Under the pieces are notes generated by a model. That model saw only the letters and a program-made list of their open reading frames with translations. It searched no databases and was not told the DNA's origin. Shown piece after piece: positions 25,990-35,503 of a DNA stretch of 64,000 nucleotides. Positions within the stretch are counted from its first letter, which is position 1, and each line of letters starts with the position of its first letter. Made by a program: the position numbers and the translations under genes. Source of the stretch: Acidobacteriota bacterium (GTDB lineage: Bacteria; Acidobacteriota; Blastocatellia; UBA7656); assembly GCA_040754075.1 (NCBI GenBank), contig JBFMDH010000028.1:1-64000 (forward strand), written 5' to 3'.

Positions 25990-27588
25990 TTAAAATTTGT
26001 AAATCACATCAAACTGCATGCGGTTGAGATAACGATTAAATGGCGACAGTTGAACGACGCGGTTCACCCGCCCAGAAAATAGTCCCGTCCATTGCAGGGT
26101 GACGCCGTTGCTCAGTTGATAGCTTACGGTCGGCATATGGGCGCGGCTGTTCGAGGCGAGAATGTCGCTGAAGTTAAACGGCACCAAAACCGCATCCTGC
26201 TCGATGCGCGTGAAATAATAACCAAACAGCCAATCGCCACGTTCTCTTGCCTGCCCGACTTGCGCGCCTGTCCAGTAGCCGTTTCTTTCATCATTGATGC
26301 GGCTCGTCATATTGCGAACATAATCGAACGTAAAGGTCACAGGGAATCGAGAACTCGCTTGCCAGGTCACGTTGCCAAGAACATCAAGCAGATGAAAATT
26401 CGCCAGAAATCCAACAGGGCTGCCGCCTGCGTTTCTGAGAATGCGATTGGTTGTACCCAGTGAACCATTCTGTCCGCCCGCTACGCCAGAGCCGTTACTG
26501 ATGCCGCCGTTGACTTGCGTAGCCGAAGCGCCAAGCGCCAGTAACACCTGATCGGCGCGGTTCCAATCAAAGTAAGCCAGATTGAAATTCGCAGAAACTT
26601 TGGATGACCATTTCCAATCGGTCTGCAATTGTCCGCCATAAAGAAAGCCATCTCTGCCATTTGCCACTTCGTTGAAAGGCAGTTGAAAAGCTACGAGTTT
26701 CACCTGATTTAAAGCGGTTTTGGTTTTGAAATAGAGGGCTTCGGAAAGTCCTTCGACATTGACATCATCATCCCAGACCATCTGGGTGCGGCGAAATGTC
26801 GGTTCAAATTTGCCGCCGATGAGTTGCACGCCGACGCTGTCGCTTTTCGAGTCGTATCGCACAAAAGCGCGTTCGAGCGCGAACGGTTTACGCTCGAAAA
26901 AATCGGTGAGCGTCTGGTTGGTGCTGATCGGGTCTGTGAAGGTGCCGCTTGCGAGCCGCAAGCCCCAGTCGAAATGTGGATTGAGGCTGCCGTCAAGCGC
27001 CAGGCGCGCACGAATGCGGTGGCGTATGCGGTCGGGCGATTCAACTAAATTATCAAAACCCTGATTGGCGAAAGTCTCTGTGCGAAAACGGAGGTCGCCG
27101 CTGAAGCGAATCGCCCCGAATTTTTTATACAACTCGTCCACCTTTTTTTGTGTCGCCTCGCTTTGGGTGGCGGCAGTTGTCGAAATATTTGGTGGATGGT
27201 TCGTCGCAACGTTGGTTGTCGGTTGACCGGCAGTTGAAATTGCGACCGGTGCTGCCGGTTGATGGGTTGTAGCAGCAGCCACATTTGCGTTGTGACTGGC
27301 TGCCTCTTGGTTACGACTTTCGAGCAAGTCGCGCAGGGTTTGAATCTCGCGTTGCTGGCGTTCGATGACTTGTTCGAGCGCCTTCAATCGCCCTTCTATT
27401 GACTCCAGATCGGACGCCGTATCTTTCGGATTCGCGCTGCTTGTCGAACTTGTCGAACGATTGCTTGTAGGTTGAGCTTTATCGTGGTCTGCCGCTTGTG
27501 ATTGTGCCAGTACCTGGCTCGTATTCACGCAGACCAAAAAAGTGAAAGCCATAGCGGAACACCAAACCGCTCTGATGATTTTTCTCAT
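25990..27588 (-). CDS. Outer-membrane porin with N-terminal coiled coil, likely phosphate-responsive
   Basis: A 532-residue protein. The ATG at 27588 has AGAGGGG upstream and starts a signal peptide (MRKIIRAVWCSAMAFTFLVC). Next comes a short coiled coil (LESIEGRLKALEQVIERQQR) and a Ser/Thr/Ala linker. A beta-barrel region of about 350 residues follows, with alternating hydrophobic strands and aromatic girdles (FSGDLRFRTETFANQGFD, GLRLASGTFTDP) and a final strand ending in IYKF. A terminal Phe is typical of Bam-inserted porins. The coiled coil may bind the cell wall, as in cyanobacterial and OprP-like porins. It is divergent from pstSCAB-phoU, which suggests phosphate-dependent uptake; that link is inferred. 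Confidence 0.85.
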   Translation of the reverse strand: MRKIIRAVWCSAMAFTFLVCVNTSQVLAQSQAADHDKAQPTSNRSTSSTSSANPKDTASDLESIEGRLKALEQVIERQQREIQTLRDLLESRNQEAASHNANVAAATTHQPAAPVAISTAGQPTTNVATNHPPNISTTAATQSEATQKKVDELYKKFGAIRFSGDLRFRTETFANQGFDNLVESPDRIRHRIRARLALDGSLNPHFDWGLRLASGTFTDPISTNQTLTDFFERKPFALERAFVRYDSKSDSVGVQLIGGKFEPTFRRTQMVWDDDVNVEGLSEALYFKTKTALNQVKLVAFQLPFNEVANGRDGFLYGGQLQTDWKWSSKVSANFNLAYFDWNRADQVLLALGASATQVNGGISNGSGVAGGQNGSLGTTNRILRNAGGSPVGFLANFHLLDVLGNVTWQASSRFPVTFTFDYVRNMTSRINDERNGYWTGAQVGQARERGDWLFGYYFTRIEQDAVLVPFNFSDILASNSRAHMPTVSYQLSNGVTLQWTGLFSGRVNRVVQLSPFNRYLNRMQFDVIYKF

Positions 27589-27715
27589 TATTTGTATCCC
27601 CTCTAAATCGAAATGCATGACCTGATGTTGAACACTTAACGATTTGCTATATCGCGTTTTTGTCCGAGCAGTGAAAGTTGTCGAACGACGTAGCTGGTTT
27701 GCAATAAATTTACAA

Positions 27716-27737
27716 ACCTTTAAATAACCTTTAATAA
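27716..27737. promoter_or_regulatory. 11-bp direct repeats upstream of the porin, candidate Pho box
   Basis: ACCTTTAAATA (27716-27726) is followed directly by ACCTTTAATAA (27727-27737). On the porin strand this reads as two units spaced by exactly 11 bases. PhoB-type regulators bind 11-base direct repeats. The location between a porin and the pst operon fits, but the motif differs from the E. coli consensus. Confidence 0.45.
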
Positions 27738-27810
27738 AGAAGTCCAATTTAACATTGTCGTAAGGCGAATCCATCACCACAGAGGTCGTTTAAGAGAGAT
27801 TTAATATCTA

Positions 27811-27828
27811 TGTTACATTGTTGTAACA
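27811..27828. promoter_or_regulatory. TGTTACA-TTGT-TGTAACA site upstream of pstS
   Basis: The two 7-base elements are inverted repeats and are also direct TGTnACA repeats spaced 11 bases apart. The site lies 64 bases before the pstS start, with a TATACT-like -10 box at 27838-27843. It may be the operator of the phosphate regulator or of a dimeric repressor. Confidence 0.45.
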
Positions 27829-27891
27829 CACGCCGCCTATACTACCGACTTGCAGAAATTACCTACACCGAATGAGAGGATTCCAATCATC

Positions 27892-28968
27892 ATGAGCAAT
27901 CGTAAACCAGCAGCACGAGCCGTTTTTACACTCACCATCTTAATGTTAATGACCTTCATCGGTTGCAGTCGTTCATCGAATGGTGGCGGCGACGTCCGAG
28001 TTCAAGGCGCGGGCGCAACCTTTCCCAATCCGCTTTATCAAAAATGGTTCAGCGAATACAACAAAGCCCATGCAAACGTGAAATTCGATTACCAATCCAT
28101 CGGTTCAGGCGGAGGCATTAAACAGATTTCCGAAAAGACCATTGATTTCGGTGGCTCGGACGCGCCGATGAAAGATGAAGATTTACAGAAGGTCAATAAT
28201 GGCGTGCTGCATATTCCGACGGTGCTTGGCGCAGTTGTCCTGACGTACAACCTGCCGGATGTAAAAGCCGAACTCAAACTCACGCCCGAAGCCATCGCCG
28301 GTATCTTTCTCGGCAAGGTGAAAAAATGGAACGACCCGGCGATTGCCTCAGCCAACGCCGATGTTGCATTGCCCGACAAAGAGATTACCGTCGTGCATCG
28401 TTCGGACGGCAGTGGCACCAGTTTCGTATTCACCGATTACCTCGCGAAAGTCAGTCCCGAATGGAAACAGGCAGTCGGCGCGGGAACTTCTGTGAGTTGG
28501 CCCACAGGCGTTGGCGCAAAAGGCAACGAAGGCGTTACCGGGCAGGTTAAACAAACGCCCAGTGCGATTGGTTATGTTGAGTTGCAATATGCCGAGCAAA
28601 ATAAATTGCCGGTGGCGCAAGTGAAAAATGCGGCGGGCGAATTTGTGCGCCCGGTGCTTGATTCGATTACCGAAGCCGCCGCCGGTGCAGCGACCGCCAT
28701 GCCCGATGATTTGCGCGTGTCGATTACCAACGCGCCGGGCGCTGGCGCGTATCCGATTGCTTCGTACACCTACCTGCTGGTTTACAAAGAGCAGGTAGAC
28801 CAGACCAAAGGCAAAGCCCTGGTGGATTTCCTGTGGTGGGCGATTCATGATGGGCAACAGATGGCGCGTGATCTGCTCTATGCGCCGCTGCCAGCGGAAG
28901 TCGTCAAGAAAACCGAAGCGAAAATTGGTTCAATTGCTTATCAGGGCAAACCGTTGCGCGCCAGTTAA
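27892..28968 (+). CDS. pstS: Phosphate-binding lipoprotein of the Pst transporter
   Basis: A 358-residue protein. The ATG at 27892 (GAGAGGA upstream) starts a lipoprotein signal with Cys25 in MTFIGCSRS. Phosphate-binding landmarks are present: VQGAGATFPNPLYQKW, YQSIGSGGGIKQI, FGGSDAPM and VHRSDGSGTSFVFTDYL. A TTG-initiated longer frame from 27850 is rejected because it lacks a ribosome site. It captures phosphate in the periplasm for PstCAB. It is first in the operon and preceded by a possible Pho box. Confidence 0.96.
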   Translation: MSNRKPAARAVFTLTILMLMTFIGCSRSSNGGGDVRVQGAGATFPNPLYQKWFSEYNKAHANVKFDYQSIGSGGGIKQISEKTIDFGGSDAPMKDEDLQKVNNGVLHIPTVLGAVVLTYNLPDVKAELKLTPEAIAGIFLGKVKKWNDPAIASANADVALPDKEITVVHRSDGSGTSFVFTDYLAKVSPEWKQAVGAGTSVSWPTGVGAKGNEGVTGQVKQTPSAIGYVELQYAEQNKLPVAQVKNAAGEFVRPVLDSITEAAAGAATAMPDDLRVSITNAPGAGAYPIASYTYLLVYKEQVDQTKGKALVDFLWWAIHDGQQMARDLLYAPLPAEVVKKTEAKIGSIAYQGKPLRAS

Positions 28969-29023
28969 TCAAAAAGCGAAAGCGTCGAACAAGATTCAGG
29001 CGCTTTCGCTTTGTTGAAAAGCG

Positions 29024-30022
29024 ATGAAAGCCACCAATACATCAAGTGAACTGCTGTCTTCCAAGCCCCAAAACCCAACGCTTCTCAGCAGGTTTATGGG
29101 TTCGATGCGCCCTGCCGATTGGCTTTTCAAACAAACGACCATGCTGTTTGCGCTGGCGATTGCCGGACTCGTGGTTTTGATTATCTACGAGATGGTGCGC
29201 AACTCGCAGTTGACCTTTGAAAAATTCGGTTTCACGTTCTTAACCGAAACGGTGTGGGACCCTGTGCGTGAACAGTTCGGCGCACTGCCGTTCATTTACG
29301 GCACCGTGATTTCTTCAATACTGGCGTTGTTGATTGCCGTGCCGATAAGCCTTGGCGTGGCGATTTTTCTTGTCGAACACGCGCCAGTGAAACTTGCGCA
29401 ACCCATCTCCTTCGTCGTTCAACTCCTCGCAGCAATCCCTTCGGTGGTTTACGGACTGTGGGCAATCTTTGTGCTCGCGCCGCTGCTGCGCGATAACATC
29501 TATCCGCTGATTCAATCAACGCTGGGGTTTCTGCCGATTTTTCAAGGCAATATCAACGGACTCGGACTTTTGACTGCCGGCATCATTCTTTCGATTATGA
29601 TTGTGCCGATCATCACCGCCGTCACCACGGACGTGATGCGGGCTGTGCCCAATACGCAACGCGAAGCCAGTTTTGCATTGGGCGCGACGAAATGGGAAGC
29701 GACCCAGATGATTTTGCAAAATGCCAAATCGGGAATCACCGGCGCGGTGATTCTCGGACTGGGTCGCGCGGTCGGCGAAACTATGGCGGTAACTATGGTC
29801 ATCGGCAATCGCCCGAAAATTTCAGCATCATTGTTTGATCCGTCGTTTACTATCGCTTCGGCGATTGCCAATGAATTCACCGAAGCGACTTCGGAAATCT
29901 ACCGCCACGCCTTAGTTGAATTAGGACTCATCCTTTTCATCATCACCTTTCTGATTAATGCCAGCGCCCGTTTGCTGGTTTACGCGGCAACCCGGCGGCA
30001 AGGAGGTGCAGCGCATGGATAG
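29024..30022 (+). CDS. pstC: Phosphate ABC transporter permease PstC
   Basis: A 332-residue inner-membrane protein with about six hydrophobic segments. The permease EAA-type loop is in REASFALGATKWEATQMIL and the later membrane segment has ILGLGRAVGETMAVTMVIGN, both typical of PstC. It lies 55 bases after pstS and overlaps the pstA start by eight bases. It pairs with PstA to form the phosphate channel. Confidence 0.95.
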   Translation: MKATNTSSELLSSKPQNPTLLSRFMGSMRPADWLFKQTTMLFALAIAGLVVLIIYEMVRNSQLTFEKFGFTFLTETVWDPVREQFGALPFIYGTVISSILALLIAVPISLGVAIFLVEHAPVKLAQPISFVVQLLAAIPSVVYGLWAIFVLAPLLRDNIYPLIQSTLGFLPIFQGNINGLGLLTAGIILSIMIVPIITAVTTDVMRAVPNTQREASFALGATKWEATQMILQNAKSGITGAVILGLGRAVGETMAVTMVIGNRPKISASLFDPSFTIASAIANEFTEATSEIYRHALVELGLILFIITFLINASARLLVYAATRRQGGAAHG

Positions 30023-30851
30023 CCTATGGCGACGCAAAATGTTGAGCCGTGTGATGACTGTGCTCACCAGCGGTTCGGCGGTTCTGGTCATCGGGGTACT
30101 GGTGGTGATTCTCGGCTATCTGGCAATCAAAGGCGTAAGCGAGTTGAATCTCGGCTTTCTCATCAACACGCCCAAACCTGTCGGTGAAGCGGGAAGCGGC
30201 ATTGCCAATGCCATCGTCGGTACATTGATTTTGATTGCGGTGGCGTCAGGTATAGGGCTTCCCATCGGCATACTCGGTGGCATGTATTTAGCCGAATTCA
30301 GTTCCAATCGTTTTGGCACGGTGCTCAGATTTCTGATTGATACGCTTACGGGCGTGCCGTCAATCGTCGTCGGGGTTGTCGCCTGGACAATTATCGTCAA
30401 ACCGATGGGGCATTTTTCGGCGCTTTCGGGCGGCGTGGCGCTGTCGATTATCATGATGCCGATTGTCGCGCGCACCACCGAAGAGATGATTCGTCTGGTG
30501 CCGCAAAATTTGCGTGAAGCGGCGCTGGCGCTTGGTGCGCCGGTCTGGCGCATGAGCCTTGGCGTGGTGTTGCGCGCCGCTGCCGCAGGCGTTGCCACCG
30601 GCGCAATGCTTGCTATCGCCCGCATCGCCGGTGAAACCGCGCCGCTACTGTTTACCGCGCTCAGTTACAATGGCATGAGCCTGGACCTTTATCAGCCCAT
30701 CGCCTCGCTCACCTATCAAATTTATTACTATGCCGGTTCGCCTTATGAGCAATGGCACGCGATGGCTTGGGCAGCGACGCTGGTGCTGGTCGGCATGATT
30801 TTTGCGATTAATGTCACGGTTCGGCTGCTCACCAGAAATCGCCACCAGTGA
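30015..30851 (+). CDS. pstA: Phosphate ABC transporter permease PstA
   Basis: A 278-residue protein with six hydrophobic segments. The ATG at 30015 has AGGAGGT directly upstream and lies inside the end of pstC, so translation is coupled; a longer frame from 29958 is rejected. The cytoplasmic loop LREAALALGAPVWRMSLGVV and the MLAIARIAGETAPLLFTAL segment are characteristic of PstA. Confidence 0.95.
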   Translation: MDSLWRRKMLSRVMTVLTSGSAVLVIGVLVVILGYLAIKGVSELNLGFLINTPKPVGEAGSGIANAIVGTLILIAVASGIGLPIGILGGMYLAEFSSNRFGTVLRFLIDTLTGVPSIVVGVVAWTIIVKPMGHFSALSGGVALSIIMMPIVARTTEEMIRLVPQNLREAALALGAPVWRMSLGVVLRAAAAGVATGAMLAIARIAGETAPLLFTALSYNGMSLDLYQPIASLTYQIYYYAGSPYEQWHAMAWAATLVLVGMIFAINVTVRLLTRNRHQ

Positions 30852-30897
30852 TTTTGCGTGAAAGCGGCGCGAAAAATTCGTGATTGAGAAATTGATT

Positions 30898-31797
30898 ATG
30901 AGTGAATCTGTAAATGCACAACGAATGAATGACCATCTGCAAAGTCGCAACCCGGCGTCTCAAAGCGTCGTTCCGCAAACTGTAAAATCGGAACAGGTGG
31001 TTGCGGAACCGGAGCAGGTCAAAGACACGGCGATGCGCGAGAAAACGGTGATTAAAATTCAGAATTTGAATTTTTATTACGGACGAACGCGCGCGCTCAA
31101 AAATATCACCTTTGCCATGCCTGAAAATCAGGTGACCGCTTTCATCGGCCCGTCGGGGTGCGGCAAATCGACGTTGATTCGCACGCTCAATCGTATGAAC
31201 GATGTCATACCCGGCACGCGGGTTGAAGGTCTTGTAGAAATCGACGGGGAAAATATTTATGCGCCGTCAACCGATGTGGTTTCACTCAGACGCCGTGTCG
31301 GCATGGTCTTTCAAAAAGCCAATCCGTTTCCGCGTTCGATTTTCGATAACGTCGCTTATGGACTGCGCATCAATCGCTTGACGGGCTCGAAAGCCGAACT
31401 CAAAGAGCGCGTCGAAGCGAGTCTTCAGGCTGCTGCCTTGCTTGATGAAGTCAAAGACCGCATGCATGAATCGGCTTATGGATTGTCGGGCGGGCAACAA
31501 CAACGTTTATGTATCGCGCGGGCGCTTGCCGTCGAACCGGAAGTCTTGTTGATGGACGAACCGACCTCTGCGCTTGACCCGATTGCGACGCAGAAAATCG
31601 AAGAGTTGATTGCCGAGTTGAAAGAGAAGTATACGATTGTTATTGTCACCCACAATATGCAACAGGCGGGTCGCATATCGGATTTGACGGCGTTTTTCTG
31701 GCTTGGCGAGTTGATTGAATTCAACACAACAGAGAAAATGTTTACCAAACCCGACAAACAGATGACCGAAGATTACATTACGGGTCGATTCGGATGA
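30898..31797 (+). CDS. pstB: Phosphate ABC transporter ATP-binding protein PstB
   Basis: About 299 residues. The Walker A motif is [19 protein letters not shown], the signature is [17 protein letters not shown] and Walker B is [15 protein letters not shown]. The frame carries about 45 extra polar residues before the usual PstB N-terminus ([12 protein letters not shown]). The start is uncertain: ATG at 30898, GTG at 30880 or an internal ATG at 31033, none with a strong ribosome site. It energises PstCA and, with PhoU, signals phosphate status. Confidence 0.93.
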   Translation: MSESVNAQRMNDHLQSRNPASQSVVPQTVKSEQVVAEPEQVKDTAMREKTVIKIQNLNFYYGRTRALKNITFAMPENQVTAFIGPSGCGKSTLIRTLNRMNDVIPGTRVEGLVEIDGENIYAPSTDVVSLRRRVGMVFQKANPFPRSIFDNVAYGLRINRLTGSKAELKERVEASLQAAALLDEVKDRMHESAYGLSGGQQQRLCIARALAVEPEVLLMDEPTSALDPIATQKIEELIAELKEKYTIVIVTHNMQQAGRISDLTAFFWLGELIEFNTTEKMFTKPDKQMTEDYITGRFG

Positions 31798-31813
31798 TTC
31801 AGGAACCAGGTTT

Positions 31814-32473
31814 ATGCACACACGACTAATCGAACATGATTTAAATCAATTGCGCGATAAATTGCTGTTGATGGGCGGCGCTGCCGAACAGGCGATTATG
31901 CGAACCATGCGCGCCTTAACGGAACGCGACTGCGACCTTGCCGAAGCGGTCATTCGCGAAGACGACGCCATCGATCAGATGGAACTGGAAATAGACCGCC
32001 TCTGTGTTGATGTTCTGGTGCTTAAACAACCTGCCGCTTCCGATTTGCGTTTTGTCATCTCGGCGGCGCGCACCGCTCCCGTAGTTGAACGCATCGCCGA
32101 CCACGCGGTGAACATCGCCAAACACACACTGGCTTTAAATGATGAACCACAGATGAACGTCAACATCGATGTGATGCGAATGTCAAAAATCGTGCAGGAG
32201 ATGTTGATTGCCGGGCTTGATGCCTTCACCTCGGGCGACCCCGAACGGGCGCGCGCCACGATTGCCCGCGATGACGAAGTCGATGTGTTATATGACCGCT
32301 TTACGGCGCAAGTCCTCGAAGCTATGGAAAGCAATCCGGCAAATATCAGGCGCGGTGCCGAGTGGCTGTCGATTTTGAAACATCTCGAACGCATCGCCGA
32401 TTACGTGACCAATATTTGTGAACAGATTGTTTATATGGCGCGCGGGCAGGTCATCAAACACACCGTCTGGTAA
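31814..32473 (+). CDS. phoU: Phosphate-signalling protein PhoU
   Basis: A 219-residue all-helical protein of two similar PhoU halves. It has the acidic metal-binding motifs (EREDDAIDQMELEI-like in AVIREDDAIDQMELEIDRLC, and TIARDDEVDVLYDRF) and the paired hydrophobic motifs VVERIADHAVNIAKH and HLERIADYVTNICEQI. It is last in the pst operon and starts 16 bases after pstB. PhoU represses Pho signalling when phosphate is plentiful. The PhoR/PhoB genes are not in this window. Confidence 0.95.
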   Translation: MHTRLIEHDLNQLRDKLLLMGGAAEQAIMRTMRALTERDCDLAEAVIREDDAIDQMELEIDRLCVDVLVLKQPAASDLRFVISAARTAPVVERIADHAVNIAKHTLALNDEPQMNVNIDVMRMSKIVQEMLIAGLDAFTSGDPERARATIARDDEVDVLYDRFTAQVLEAMESNPANIRRGAEWLSILKHLERIADYVTNICEQIVYMARGQVIKHTVW

Positions 32474-32867
32474 ACGCCAATCAAATTCGCCCTATCCGTT
32501 TTACAGACGTTTTATTCGATTGCCCCACATCCGGTCACCCCATCGCTATTGCTGATCATTGCGCCGCTATGCGACAGATTGACGTAACTGCCACTTGATG
32601 CGCGTGTAGGCGAAGCGAAAGCCCTGTCGTTCGTCGTAAAGTTGCGAGGCGCTGCCCGGCAAAGCGTGCGTCAGGGCGATGTCATGCCCTTGTTTTGCGC
32701 CGATGCCACTCCTTTTTTCAACATTTGTCCGTAACAATTTTTTAGTTGGCAAAATGTTTCATGACTGCTGTATAAATTCATGGTGGCTCTGAACTTTTGC
32801 CACTCATCCAGCGTAGGGTGGTGTGAGTTTTTCAATTTTTCAAATCAATTTTCAGGAGACTATAAAA
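32474..32867. other. Intergenic stretch after phoU
   Basis: No convincing gene. The sequence ATTCGCCCTATCCG near 32481 resembles an arm of the hairpin at 25819-25879. A TATAAAT sequence near 32771 could be the -10 element of the next gene. A 61-codon minus-strand frame at 32567-32752 has no support. Confidence 0.45.
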
Positions 32868-33566
32868 ATGCAGCTAAAAAGAATAGTGGCTCTCGCGGTC
32901 GTTGCTCTGTTGATTGGCGCAACAGCGGCAATGGCACAAAATAAATTTTCGGGTAAATACAAGGGCGTGGCAAAGAGCGATGCAATGGGCGATCTCCCCA
33001 TCGAAGTGAATCTGGTCAACACCAACGGTAAACTCTCTGGCTCGATTGATACGGCGCAAGGTTCAGCGGCAATTACCGGCGGCTCCATCGCGGATGACGG
33101 CAAGTTCACCATGACGTTTGATGCAGGCGGAACGGAAGGCAAAGTTGAAGGCATGATCAAAGACGGCGTGGTCACTGGCAAATGGGATTTGGGCGGCGTC
33201 GGCGGCTCTTTGGAAGCCAAGACGGAAGGCGCAGGCACCCCGGCAGCGCCAGCCGCGCCAACAGCGGGCGGAGCACCGGCACTTTCAGGCGATTGGGCTG
33301 GTGAAGCCGATGTCATGGGACAAGCCATGCCGTTTACCCTCAAACTTACACAGGACGGCGCGGCGCTCAAGGGTGAAAGCACCTCCGACCAGGGTAGCGT
33401 GCCACTCAGCAACGGTAAAGTCGAAGGCAACAAAATCAGCTTTACACTCGATAGCCCGCAAGGTGCCATCGTTTTGACAGGGGTTGTCGTCGGCGACAAG
33501 ATTGACGGCGAATATGATTTCGCGGGTCAAATGAAGGGCAAATGGAAAGCCACGAAGAAAAAATAA
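32868..33566 (+). CDS. Secreted protein of two tandem beta-rich repeats
   Basis: A 232-residue protein. AGGAGAC precedes the ATG at 32868, which starts a signal peptide (MQLKRIVALAVVALLIGATA, cleavage near AMAQ). Two similar ~90-residue halves follow. The first has FSGKYKGVAKSDAMGDLPIE, LVNTNGKLSGSID, DGKFTMTFDAG and DGVVTGKWDLGG. The second has LSGDWAGEADVMGQAMPFTL, LTQDGAALKGEST, GNKISFTLDSPQ and GDKIDGEYDFAGQ. They are joined by an Ala/Pro/Gly linker. The pattern suggests a small beta-barrel or sandwich exported in large amounts. The family is common in acidobacteria as far as I know, with no assigned function. Confidence 0.75.
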   Translation: MQLKRIVALAVVALLIGATAAMAQNKFSGKYKGVAKSDAMGDLPIEVNLVNTNGKLSGSIDTAQGSAAITGGSIADDGKFTMTFDAGGTEGKVEGMIKDGVVTGKWDLGGVGGSLEAKTEGAGTPAAPAAPTAGGAPALSGDWAGEADVMGQAMPFTLKLTQDGAALKGESTSDQGSVPLSNGKVEGNKISFTLDSPQGAIVLTGVVVGDKIDGEYDFAGQMKGKWKATKKK

Positions 33567-33576
33567 CCTTTCTTCA

Positions 33577-33623
33577 ATTGCGGATTGCAAATTGCGGATT
33601 GCGGATTAAACTTCGCAATCCGC
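33577..33623 (+). repeat. Heptamer-repeat hairpin (ATTGCGG units), also a terminator
   Basis: Four tandem seven-base units, ATTGCGG, ATTGCAA, ATTGCGG and ATTGCGG (33577-33604), are followed by CGCAATCCGC at 33614-33623, which pairs exactly with GCGGATTGCG at 33594-33603. A T-rich run (TTTTATTTTT) follows. It lies 11 bases after the stop of the secreted repeat protein and should terminate its transcript. It belongs to the heptamer-hairpin family described in the findings. Confidence 0.85.
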
Positions 33624-33815
33624 TTTTATTTTTGCACACTCAGATCCTGAGTTTGTTTCAGGCGTTCAAGTCGCTTTCGGCGCTGCCTCGGTGTACTCTG
33701 CGGTGAACAGGCGTTGGCGGTGAAGATTTTTTAGGCTGACCAAATTCAGCAAAGCAAATTTGTGGAAGGATCAATACAAAAATTTCTTTCCCAGTCGGGA
33801 CGCTAAACTTTTTCT

Positions 33816-35405
33816 TTACCTGCCTGCATAAACGCGATAATCAATCTCCTGAAAAATCGTGTCGCGCGATTCGACCTCCGCGAGCCACGCTTCATCAATC
33901 TCCTGCTTTTGAATCATCTCGTAGAGTTTCGTGAAGCGATGAATGTGGTCGCGGAATCGCTTAATCGCATACTGCACCGAAGTCGCAGTGGTAATAATAA
34001 ATGCCCAGTCCGATGATTCCGCCAGCAACAGTTCGCGCGCCGCTTGATTCAAGGCGCGCAACATCAAGCCTTCAGCCTGCGGGTGCTTTTCGACGAGTTC
34101 AACCATGCGGTCTTCGGCAACGTGCTGGTGCATATACATCCAGTCGGTGTCGTTGTTAATCCAGACGCGATAGTAACCTTCTGCGCCCCACGATGAAGGA
34201 CTCAAATCTTGATGTTGATTTTCGGTGTATTCGTTCAAATAATCCATCGGCGTTGCGAGTTTTATATCCGATTGGTCGTAATGAATTTTGCGAATCAAGT
34301 AATTTAAAAATTGCGGTCCTTCAAACCACCAATGCCCGAATAGTTCCGCATCATAGGGCGAAACCACCATTGGCTTTCGCCCCATCCACGAACGCAGACT
34401 GCGAACCTGCGCCTGCCGATGAAACATAAAATGCCCGGCGTGTTGCGCCGCTTTATTCGTAGCCCACGACGGCACGTAATGCTCTTTGAGTCCGAGATCA
34501 ACTTTGCCGGTGACGCGATGATACTTGATTCCTAAATTGCGCCGCACGCCGTCTTCGTGCAGGTAAGGTTTGACGTATTCATAATCGCCATCAAATCCGA
34601 GGTCGCGATAGAACTCGCGATAATCGGGGTCGCCCGGATAACCGATGTCGGCGCTCCAGACCTGTTCGCTGGTCTGCACGTCGCGGGCAAAAGCCGCTAT
34701 GCCTGCGGGCGTGATGACCGGCGCATAGATGCCGCGTCGCGGTTGCGGCGAACCGAATAGAATGGCGTGCGAATCGACGAAGAAATAACGAATGCCGGCT
34801 TCGGCGAGCAAACTGTCAACCTCCGGCGCAAAAGCGCATTCCGGCAGCCAGATGCCAAGAGGTGAGCGCCCGAAATGTTTTTCGTAATTGCGCTTGGCAA
34901 CCTGAATCTGCGCGCGGCGCACTTCGTTGCGCGTCATGAGCGGCAAAAACCCGTGGGTAGCGCCGCACGTCATGATGTCAAGCGCCCCGGCATCCTGAAG
35001 GGCGCGAAAACCGTTTAACAGGTTGCGTTGATATTTGCCTTCAAACAAATCGCGTGAAGCGGTGAAATGGTTCAAATACATCTCGGCGGTCTCATTCATC
35101 GCCGGATGATTTTTGGTGCGGCTGACCTCTTTTTCGCAAAGCTCGACGAGTTTGTTGACGTGACGCAGGTAACGTTCTTGCAGATGCGGGTCGGCAAGCA
35201 TTTCGCAAAGCGGCGGCGTCAGCCCGATGGTGACGCGCAAAGGAATATTTTCGTTGACGATGTTCTCAAAGACGAAAAGTAACGGCAGGTAAGTTTCGCT
35301 GATCGCTTCAAAGAGCCATTCTTCTTCGAGAAATTCGGGATATTCCGGGTGACGCACAAACGGCAAATGCGCGTGTAAAACAATGGCGAGTAGTCCTTGT
35401 TCCAT
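33816..35405 (-). CDS. GH57 family 1,4-alpha-glucan branching enzyme
   Basis: A 529-residue protein beginning MEQGLLAIVLHAHLPFVRHP, the start of GH57 branching enzymes. The catalytic Glu is in GIWLPECAFAPEVD and the catalytic Asp in VVSPYDAELFGHWWFEGPQF. The C-terminal helical DUF1957 domain follows (about 430-529), with the aromatic substrate-binding segment SSDWAFIITTATSVQYA. It introduces alpha-1,6 branches into glycogen-like glucan. No other glycogen genes are adjacent. A DUF4912 gene, often linked to this enzyme, lies 8 kb away. Confidence 0.93.
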   Translation of the reverse strand: MEQGLLAIVLHAHLPFVRHPEYPEFLEEEWLFEAISETYLPLLFVFENIVNENIPLRVTIGLTPPLCEMLADPHLQERYLRHVNKLVELCEKEVSRTKNHPAMNETAEMYLNHFTASRDLFEGKYQRNLLNGFRALQDAGALDIMTCGATHGFLPLMTRNEVRRAQIQVAKRNYEKHFGRSPLGIWLPECAFAPEVDSLLAEAGIRYFFVDSHAILFGSPQPRRGIYAPVITPAGIAAFARDVQTSEQVWSADIGYPGDPDYREFYRDLGFDGDYEYVKPYLHEDGVRRNLGIKYHRVTGKVDLGLKEHYVPSWATNKAAQHAGHFMFHRQAQVRSLRSWMGRKPMVVSPYDAELFGHWWFEGPQFLNYLIRKIHYDQSDIKLATPMDYLNEYTENQHQDLSPSSWGAEGYYRVWINNDTDWMYMHQHVAEDRMVELVEKHPQAEGLMLRALNQAARELLLAESSDWAFIITTATSVQYAIKRFRDHIHRFTKLYEMIQKQEIDEAWLAEVESRDTIFQEIDYRVYAGR

Positions 35406-35441
35406 AGCTGCTAATCCTAGCGTGATTATCGGTTAAGTTCT

Positions 35442-35495
35442 AGCCAAGCGACTCGGTCAAAACGCGAATCCAGTTGCCGCCCATGATTTTTTCAA
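35442..35495. repeat. 54-bp direct repeat, copy 1: duplicate of the dipeptidase gene 3' end
   Basis: This copy matches 36202-36255 at 52 of 54 positions. On the minus strand it still encodes EKIMGGNWIRVLTESLG and a stop codon (TAG at 35442-35440). The two differences are a synonymous TTG/TTA and a conservative Ile/Leu change. It begins 8 bases after the VapC stop. The upstream part of the dipeptidase is absent here. Confidence 0.93.
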
Positions 35496-35503
35496 CAAAC
35501 GAG

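Noticed and set aside
32567-32752. 61-codon minus-strand gene after phoU
   Set aside because: No ribosome site, no known motif, and it starts in a region of low coding character.
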